Source: Flammula alnicola
Lineage: Eukaryota; Basidiomycota; Agaricomycetes; Agaricales; Strophariaceae
DNA: 64,000 nt
Direction of reading: 5' to 3'
NCBI GenBank assembly: GCA_015499995.1
Contig: JADNRV010000190.1
Coordinates: 1-64,000 of the forward strand
The notes under the pieces were generated by a model that worked only from the letters and a program-made list of their open reading frames with translations, was not told where the DNA came from and made no database searches. The translations under genes were made by a program, and so were the position numbers. This document shows positions 55,683-64,000 of the stretch, one piece after another; position 1 is the first letter of the stretch; each line of letters begins with the position of its first letter.

Positions 55683-56721
55683 TCACATCACAGGCGTCGA
55701 GTTCATCGCCAGCGCGAGGCGCGACACAGTAGGTGTCAGCGACCCACTGCGGTTCAGCGTCAGGTCATCCAAGCTCGACGAGCGGGACGGCGACGTATAC
55801 GCATGTGCGTGCGGGTGCGGATGCGGGTGGACATAGTGCCCGTGCCCATGCCCATGCTGAATATTATAAGGCGACAGAGGCACCTGCTCCAGCTGATGCA
55901 AATTCGGCGACAGCCCCGTCAAGAACTCCTCAATATCCGACGCAGAGTGTGTCCTCGGCAGGAGCTCCCCCTCGTCGCCGTCCACCAGCGTCGCCGCAGA
56001 TCCTGGGCCAGTGAAGAAGCAAAACCTATCATTCGGGTTAGTCAAAAGTGAAAAATAGACAAAACAAACAAATACGACGAAAAATGAAAGGTAACGCACT
56101 TGCTCAAAAACTGCCTATAATGCGTCTCAGGGCTCATCTGCTGCCCAAACATGCCCATCCCCCGCGCATCCCCGATGGGCGACATCGACTCGGGCTCAGG
56201 CGTGCTCTCCCGGGACGACGACGGCGTGACCATCGACGGCGTCGACAGCTCCGAGCTCGTGCTATCCCCCGACGAATCCGACATCAAAAACGGCGGCGCC
56301 GGCGTCGTGAGCCTACCACCACCACCACCACCATCACCACCACCACCAGTGCCGCCACCGGCGGTCTCGTAGATACTGTCATTCCTTAAAGGAAACTCCA
56401 CACCCAGAGGCGGAAACGAGTTGAACCTCGGCGAGGGCACGAAAACCTCACCCGGCGAGCGGGGCGTGCCTGGCGGGGTGCGTTTTACCGCTGACGTAGG
56501 AGGGGCCGAGGTGGGCGTAGAGGGCAGGTCAAAGTACCCCGCTGGTGGTGCCTCGGGTGTTGTTGCGGCTGGAACGGCGCGTTGTGGTCGGCCTTGAGGG
56601 TGGCAGAGGCTGTTGTTGTGATACCGGGTAAAGAGGGCAAGGGCAAGGGCGAGCGCGATGATGAGACGGCAGCGTGGAAGGACGCGTCGTCGCCTATATC
56701 GCGCGGCGAGCCGAGGACCGT

Positions 56722-56752
<31 letters not shown>

Positions 56753-58578
56753 TTGCTTTTAGTTTGTTGAGTCTGTGCAAGAGGAAGAGGAGGAAGAGGG
56801 GTGGTGGATGGAGGCTGCGGCGAGGTGCGGCGGAACGCGGACGGATCCGACGGATCCGACGGACTCCTCTGCGGCCACGCAACAGAGCTTGACGAGCCCG
56901 AGTGCCCGTGGGCGGCGCCCTTCGCGTGTGTGGTGAGCGGGAACGACTGGGTGCGGCTGTGCATCGACACATGCGCGTCGGGGTTCCACGAGCTCTTGAG
57001 CGACGCCGCGAAGTCGTAGCGCGAGGCAAAGGACGTGCTCGATCTGAACGACGTCGCGTCCGCATCCGCCGGCGCCGACGCCAGCTGTTTTCCACGAGCT
57101 TGTTGGGCAACGAACGCAGGGCCGGTGCGCTCCTTCGTATTGACGACCTTTTCCAACTTGCTCCTGAGGTCCATCATATCCGACGACGCCTCGTCGTCCG
57201 ACAGCGTCGTCATCTTCCTCGTCATCATCATCGGTGCCGTCGGCGCCGCCGCCGCCTCCGCCTTACCCTTCGTAAACGTCGCCACATAATTCTGCCCCGC
57301 ATTATTATCCCACACCTCCCTCCCCTCGACCGAATATCTCACAGCCACAATAAGCGTCTTGCCCTCAATCCGCGCCAGCAAATCATTCAACCGAATCGTA
57401 AACGCGAACCGGTCAAACAGCGGGCCCAGGGACTCGACGTAGCGCCCCGTGACCTCGCTGGTCGTCTGCCACGAGTCGAACGTGAAGCGCACGGCGATCC
57501 ACTTTGCGAACGCGAGGTTCCGCACGCGCACCTTGCCCTGGATGGACGCGCCGTCGGGGGCGAGGCACAGCTCTTCCAGCGCGACGTCCGCGGCGGGGTC
57601 GCGCCGCGCAGGCATGTTCGCCACCTGCATGACGAGCCTCCTCTTCGCGCTGCTGCTGCGCTCCCCCGCCGCCGCCGCCGCGTCGTCGAAAATAAACCTC
57701 GGGAAATCACTATCCGTCCCGCTGGTATCGTCCGTGGGGCTCCCATCGCGCGACACCGCCAGCGGCTTCTGCTCGGCCAGGAACAGCTTGACGTGCTCCA
57801 GCTTGGCGTCGAAGTGCACGGCCTTGCTTGTCGGGGTGTTCGGCTCGCTCTTGCTCGCCTGGGTGAGGGTCACCACGGACAGGGAGCTGCCGCGCGCGGA
57901 GGAGGAGGAGCGCGAGGACTTGAGGGAGGACTTGACGACCTGGCCCGACTTTTTGCGTATCATGCGCGCTTCGCCGAAGGACTCGCACAGGGCGGAGGAG
58001 GATTGGTGCGAGGAGTATGGTGATGGAGATGTCTCGGCGGCGGGTGAAACATGCGAAGAGTCGGAGACGTTGCGCGTTGACTTGATGCCGGTGCGGAGGG
58101 GCATGCCTGGGGTATAGAGGAGGGGGCGGGCGGGGGCTGACTGCGGCGATGGGTCGGCACTGTTGCTTTTGGTCGGAAATAGGTGCTGTTGTTCGTTGGA
58201 GGAGGATGTCGCGATGGTCAAGGTGGGAATGGGGGTAGAGAGCTCAGGCGGGCAGACGGGGTTGGGGCGGACGCCGCGTATCCGCCGAGTGCGTATTGTA
58301 GGCCTAGTGCCATCTGAAGAGGGGCTAGAGCTGGATGAATCTGAATCGTTTCTCGTTGGTGACGTTATTGTCGTGACTGTCGTTGTACTTGAGCTGGAGG
58401 AGGAGAAGGAGGATGACGTTGATGGTAGTGAATATGAAGAGGTAATGGCGGGTCGCGAGGACGAGGGGCGACGGGGTATCAGAGGCAGAGGGGCACCCGC
58501 CGTGTTCGAGTTGCGTGAAAAGTGATGGTCCTGGGATTGGGACATCCTCTGGGACTGGACGGTCATCGTCGCAATCAT
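55683..58578 (-). CDS. glycogen-targeting regulatory subunit of protein phosphatase 1 (CBM21 domain)
   Basis: Exons 56625-58578, 56100-56568 and 55683-56025 sum to 2766 nt, 921 residues. The ATG at 58578 begins MIATMTVQSQRMSQSQDHHF. A Ser/Pro-rich N-terminus leads to the PP1-docking RVxF-type motif KAVHF (about residues 252-256), then a CBM21 domain (about 313-440) with WIAVRFTFDSWQTTSEV and the typical WDNNAGQNY. These features define Gac1/Pig/PPP1R3-type subunits that bring the phosphatase to glycogen and activate glycogen synthase. The C-terminus has PPAGYFDLP and HYRQFLSKFCFFTGP, formed across the second intron (56099-56026, 74 nt). The first intron (56624-56569, 56 nt) is inferred from frame; without it the protein stops at 56485. 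His- and Gly-rich low-complexity runs lie near the end. Confidence 0.85.
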
Positions 58579-59130
58579 GGAGAGGGGACGCGAAAAACTT
58601 TTGGAATGGAGCGAGTCAAATGGCTGACCAATGTTTAAATTGGTTTAGATATGTCCGTAAATGGTGTGATAGTGATATTCCCCTGAATTGCGACGCAGAC
58701 CAGGAAAATAAATTGCTCTCCTATAGGAGCGACGGAAACTACGCGTCGAGAAACACATTCAGCAACAGTGGTTCATTCCTTCTCGGTGAGAATGCGCACC
58801 AGTGATGTTTTCCCTTGCCCAGAGGTAGAGAGAATAACCAAGTAACTGGTTCGGGTTGAAGAATGGGGAAAAAAAAAAGGCTGCCGCTGGGTGGTCGAGG
58901 AGGTTATGACCTATGAGAAGGGGGGAAACCAAGGTAGGGTTGTTGTAGATAAGATATATAGCGCGATAAAGAAGCCCACGTACCTCGGTGAGAAGAACCA
59001 GAAGGCTTCCGCGGCAGCTGTACGAATAAAATGGAGAGGAGGGAAAGAGGAAAGGGCGAGAGCTGGAGGACCGAGGCAAGGCCAAGAATTTGAAGAAATA
59101 TTTATCAAGCCCAGCCCAAGTTGACACCCA
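58579..59130 (-). promoter_or_regulatory. promoter and 5' leader region of the PP1 subunit gene
   Basis: No other gene is supported here. A TATA-like TATATATC (minus strand, about 58950-58965) could start transcription roughly 350 bases before the ATG, with a pyrimidine-rich leader. Inference only. Confidence 0.35.
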
Positions 59131-62100
59131 CGTGTGTTTCCTAATCCGGTATGTTCTTCAAACTCAATCTCACTGGTCAGATTCAACGCTCGCCTTGTTC
59201 CTGGTCCTGCTCCATCACCGGTATTGGCGGACTCTGCGCTGCCTCTCTCCTCGTCAAACAGTCTCTCTCTTGTTCAATCTGTCTCATAAGCTTACTAGAT
59301 GCAGAATATTTTATCCCTTGCGGAGATCCCAGCGGAGGACACATACCATTTGTCAAGCCCTTCATTCGCCGCAGGCACCGTGCGACAGTGAGATAGACTC
59401 TGATAGACTGAGGTCATCGATGATGTTACCCATGCTGTGCCGCTTCTAATCTTTCTTCCCGGCCTATCTATCCTATCCTCAGTCTGGAGACTCGTACTAA
59501 GACGTTTGACAGACCTCTTGTCCTCTCTCCGGTAAGCCACGGTCGTGGACTCTCGAACCCAGTGAACACATGATATGACCATCGCCACTCGAATTCGGAA
59601 TACTTACCCAAATAAAATCCGTATATCTCCTCGAGAACCGTTCGTCTTATTTCCAGAATTCCATCCCGCCTCTTTATTGGCTCTCGACTGGCAGGGTTCG
59701 GTAATTCAAAGCCAGCGATGTCCGGCCTCCAGACCTATGATACTTAGGATCCAGCCTCCCACGAACCGTACAAAACCCGCCGGTCTGGCAACCATCAGAA
59801 CTTTCTCTCTCTCACACATTCCAGCGTTCCAGGCGGGCGAAGGCAAGGAGGATTATTACATCAGTCTCCGGCCGTGCTCGTATCATATCGACCTTGTAAG
59901 TATCAAGTAATTGGTTCGGTCTTGTGTCATCATCCCTCGACATAATGATGACTATCGCTGCAGGCCAAGTAAGCAATGTTACACCATACCTATTGCGCCG
60001 TAGACACTAACTAACCAACCAGTCAAAAGATTTTTTAAGTAATCATCCGACCTAGTGACTTTGCATTGGGTTAACCGATCCCACAACCATGTACCTGCGA
60101 TTGACGAATTTTTCGACTCGGACTCGGCCATGGAGTCAGGACATCGTGCGTCGGGCTGCGTCGGGCCGTCTATACCTGGCACAACCTTGAATACACTAAA
60201 CGACGTCATCTCAGGTCATCGCTCGCTTCATTCTGCGCCGCCGTTGCACTATGTGCGTGCGTGGACCCGTATGGCATATGCATGCATTATCCAATGTCGC
60301 TGACATCCCCCGCATCCACATCCGCATCCTCATATGTTTTAAAGTTAAACTTGAAGCTTATCGCCGCTGCGGCCTGTGGGGTCACCTGTTACGTATTAAA
60401 CCCGACCATGCATCGGTACCAGGTCCAGTTCCACGGCAGCCGCACTCAGCAGCGGCTAAGATTTCAATTCGCGAAGCCCAAGAAACTCTCTGGGAGAATG
60501 GGACCTTCAAGGGTACTTTACTCGAGTATATGCTCGAGTTTCTCCCATTGGGGGGGTAATGTTAACCACTGAAAGGGCCACAGCTTGTCAAATGAATTCA
60601 TTATGCAACATGCAACAATCGCTAATTACTAGGCGAAACAAAACAATCACGAAACACACAACACGTATGCAAACACAACACCTACACTCTATTACCCCGC
60701 ACTCGATATGGAACTTGCATCCATTTATAACTGGCCAGGTGGGGTACCCATGACCCACCCTTAGACCGCAACGTTGGGTTTCAAGTAGTAGCCCGCGGTC
60801 AACAATGAATTCGAATGCAAGTAGTGAAACCCTGATTGACGAGGATTACTAGTAGCGTCAAGGCCTGAGGTCCTGTCCACCCCCGAGTTTCCCGTCTTTC
60901 CGTCTTTCCGTTTTCCATCATTCACTTTCGCTTCGGGCCCCAGATTTTTCTCCACATACGATTACATAGGCTAGCTCAAGAGCCGTCCGAGACGTATGTG
61001 ATTTCGAACCTGTGTGTTGTTTACTGTACATGTATAGTAACCGTCATTGATGACCACTACAACTCTGGCATTACGATGATGATGATGATGGTGGTGGTAA
61101 TATTAATATCTTATCTTTCTCTGATTCTGAAGCCAACTTTATCCTCGCATATTAAAGTCAAAAGTCACCCGGACAAAATGGAGAGGAGGCCGCGACGGTA
61201 CGCGGTAGATGGGAATGATTATTATTATGCCACATGGATGATCGTTCGCTCGCTCGCTGTACGGAACTCGGGAAGGCTCTTCCACTGGCAGCGTCGGATA
61301 ATTGACCCATGGACATATCGTTCTACTCCGAGCTGGTGTCCAACGAACGGTCCATTAATAAATGTTCTGTCGGTTAGACGACGTCGACAGGAATTACTAT
61401 GCCAGTGTAGTACGTCGGCTAGTCAACTTGAACGACGTCGTATGTTTTCCTGTCTTCTTCTTGGCTTGGCTCGTCCAATGCCCACATCCTCCTCGGAACC
61501 CATCGATATGATATGATATCTATGTACGGGTGACGTGGTCACCCAAAGTTGGCATTGGCGCTGAGCGATATCTGTTCAAATCGATTGGCCCAACCCAACT
61601 ACAAGACCCGGCCGGCGGAGACGCGTGCGCGCCCAACGTTAAACGTTTGATAAGTATTTTCTAGTGACCGCGCGGCGTGGCTTGATACACTAAGTATCTC
61701 CATTCGGAGTCCATTGGCATTGCTCAGGCATCCCTATTTGACCCTAATGCCTATTTGAACGCTATGTGGCGCTGGTGTATTTGAAATTTCAAGTAACTAT
61801 AACATGCATAAACTCGTGAGCATTCAATATTCAATATTCATCGGTCACCTATAGCCTGTTGTGGCGCCCCACATCGGAGTAGTAATTTCCTCTTTCCCAC
61901 TAAGGCTTATATACATACATACTTTCGTTAATCCACGAGTCGATTTCCTAGACCTTATCGCCGCCATTCTGGCACGACCAGTGTATATACGCGCGCTGTA
62001 CACGATCGCTACCCGTCATCGTCCCTCTCCATTTTCCCGTTTTACCCACCTTACCCGCCACGATCTTCCCATGTTCGACGGTGATGTCGACGATCAGCAA

Positions 62101-64000
62101 CTAAGTAGTACATGTCAATTCGTCGCCTGTCGAGTCGATTCATTATGCCCGCGGTGTTGTTCCATATTTTAACGCTGGGTAGCTAGCTTGTTGATTAGGC
62201 TGATCATATATATCGATATATACGCGCGTATATACATGCTACTATATATATGCAACGCGACGCGACTGCGTCTGACAGTTTCACCGAATCATCTCACACC
62301 CACGTTAGCGTAATACCAGCTTTTTTCCTTGAAATCGATACGCGTTGAACCTTGAAGGAGAAAGTTCGTACATCTGGTAGTCCTTCGAATTCGCTGCTAT
62401 GCTACATACCGTTCCGGTGGACCGTGGCGATCACTGGAACGTACTCATCGCCACCGGTTAGCTGCCCGACGCCCCATTTATGCAGACTGCTACTGTAATA
62501 GTAGTAATGGGCGTGAGTGCGTGCGTGCGGCCGTAACCTGCATATAGAATATGTGCAAATGGGACGGTCAAGCAACCTCTCTATGTTATCTATGTATTTC
62601 ACTTATCTATACATCGACTGTTACTGACTGCGATAACAATTCTATACAGATAACAGCATTAGCGTTATCGATAATCTAATACAGTTCTTTAAGTCAGAAC
62701 TCGGACTCAGTGATAGCAATGGAAGCCAGGAATTTGCGCTTTAGCTTGATAGATTCAGCATACGGTACCAGCGCGGCGACTTTGTAAAGTCCAATCCAAC
62801 ACAATGGCAGGATTATCCACGGAGCATGGCGCCAAAGTACCGTGCCTGTGGACCACCAAAGTGGCGCATGTAATGCGCACTAGTACTGGAAGAAACATAT
62901 CCGTAACTATCGATATCACAACATAACATGATGCGTCCCCGACGCTGACTGCGCGTGTCCGATTGCTACGTATCTGGGGCTGATCCAAGTTATATAACCT
63001 CATGCTTTCGAGTGACTCCAACAAAGTCGAACGTTATTCCTGTGCTTACTTATACTTACTTACACCAGGTTTAAACTATAGAATGGTATTTCACTGCTCA
63101 CCTTGAAATAGGACATCCCTCTCTAGTCCTCTCCCATCGGCGTCGCATACGAGTGACGCTGCTGCGATTCTCTTCTTAGTCTCTGTGGCTGTCCATATCT
63201 GTCGGCCGTCGGTCGAGGCTCGGGACATATTGCGTCCTGTACACGTACATAGACTTTTTATTAGACTGGGAAGACATCGCTTGATACGAGCATCAAGGAG
63301 AACGAAGCTCCAGAATCATAAGTATCCCGGTCCAAATGATGACTTGCAGTAAGTACTCGGTCCGGTATATAAGTATAGCTCACGGGAAACGGGTCCGATT
63401 ACGAGTGAGTAAAAATAGAACGACGGCCGTCGGGGCCACTTGCAAGGTAAAAAATCGCGTTTCGAATTGAATTCCCTCCCTGACGATAAAATGGGCCCAC
63501 AATGTGGTAGGCATTATTCTGGTACTGGATTTCGACCCTCATGCAAAATTTTTAATACATTTGGGGGAGAGATATCGGAATTTTCACCACCGGACTGGCA
63601 ATATCGAGTTTTGATGGTGCAGAGTCGGAGGTGTTGACGCCGGGCCGGGACTATTAGTGTACGGTTCAGGCAGAGTCCCTCAATCCCGCGCCCGTATGCA
63701 TGTAAGTACGAGCGAGTACGAGTGCCGCTTGGAGTTCTAGGATAATCGGGGTGTAGACAATGTTGGTCTGAGCGTGAACTTACGACGCACCGCATCAATA
63801 GGATGCGAAAAGGCTTCCAGAGGTTTCTGAACCTCTAAAACCTTGAAAAATATCATAAGCTACGGTGACTGGAAACACAAGTCATTCTTCCCATGCTACA
63901 TAGCTCACTCTATAGCCTCACTAGACCTACGTCTACTGCAAGTTTGCAACCTCGGAAACTTTGTGAAGCCTCCCAGAAACGTCAATACATAATTCGACCG
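59131..64000. other. 4.9 kb without a recognised gene
   Basis: Base composition is like host DNA (CpG not depleted). Open frames up to 172 codons exist on both strands (for example 60998-61516), but none has a recognisable domain or a convincing multi-exon path. I found no tRNA boxes, tandem arrays or terminal repeats. A short palindromic AT/CG tract (TATATACGCGCGTATATA) lies near 62220. It may contain unrecognised exons or long untranslated regions. Confidence 0.4.

Noticed and set aside
56694..58117. Long plus- and minus-strand frames inside the PP1 subunit gene (for example 56902-58023)
   Set aside because: Shadows of the GC-rich coding strand; Arg-rich with no domain, while the minus-strand gene has RVxF and CBM21.
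59575..61516. Plus-strand frames of 100-172 codons in the right intergenic region
   Set aside because: No recognisable motif, no conserved splice path; the longest includes a run of ATG repeats giving poly-Met. I cannot support them as genes.

Overview
This window is fungal nuclear DNA, most probably from an agaricomycete (Basidiomycota). Supporting signs are many short introns of about 50-75 nt in recognisable genes, two cytochrome P450 paralogues of the membrane-anchored fungal type, a DIRS-type tyrosine-recombinase retrotransposon, Ty3/Gypsy remnants, and strong loss of CpG in decayed repeats. I could not run alignments; exon limits and identities were read by eye.

Region 1 (1-31.6 kb) is a mosaic of decayed and partly intact mobile DNA. 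It carries several families of small intron-rich genes that I do not recognise, here called A to F. Genes A and C share one architecture: an N-terminal domain, a basic KGKGKAK-like linker, a six-cysteine cluster and a helical acidic C-terminus. A, B and C each occur twice. One A-B pair (about 10.8-14.2 kb, + strand) faces a second (about 19.9-25 kb, - strand), forming a large inverted repeat. A motif of about 40 bp, ACTG-GGACAGT-(C/T)(A/G)A followed by a GGGGGGAGAT-like purine run, lies upstream of every A, B, C and D start. In three of six cases it is followed at once by the TG of a long-terminal-repeat-like element (LTR-1 or LTR-2). The purine run therefore looks like a retrotransposon polypurine tract, and the genes would be antisense cargo of LTR elements. 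This is the main candidate for something undescribed.

Two LTR-like families are defined. LTR-1 is about 1.46 kb with four copies, one of them split by a 2.0-kb hAT-like element that contains a tRNA-like sequence. LTR-2 is about 1.59 kb with two copies. Gypsy gag and protease remnants, two minisatellites found in opposite orientations, and small MITEs fill the gaps.

Region 2 (31.6-38.5 kb) is very AT-rich DNA and then a satellite of 40-bp monomers arranged in 120-bp triplets. The array reverses direction near 34.95 kb, making a near-perfect palindrome with arms of roughly 0.8 kb. An LTR-2 copy sits in the left part.

Region 3 (38.5-48.5 kb) looks like ordinary host DNA. Two P450 genes on the - strand flank a secretory/membrane protein gene on the + strand. 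A MITE with an exact 8-bp target duplication lies upstream of the first P450.

Region 4 (48.8-54.3 kb) is a DIRS-like retrotransposon: a spliced gag with zinc knuckles, RT/RNase H, and a tyrosine recombinase. Its pol frame is cut by a 422-bp hAT-type MITE with an exact 8-bp duplication.

Region 5 (55.7-58.6 kb) holds a three-exon gene for a CBM21-containing glycogen-targeting regulatory subunit of protein phosphatase 1. From 58.6 kb to the end I recognise no gene.
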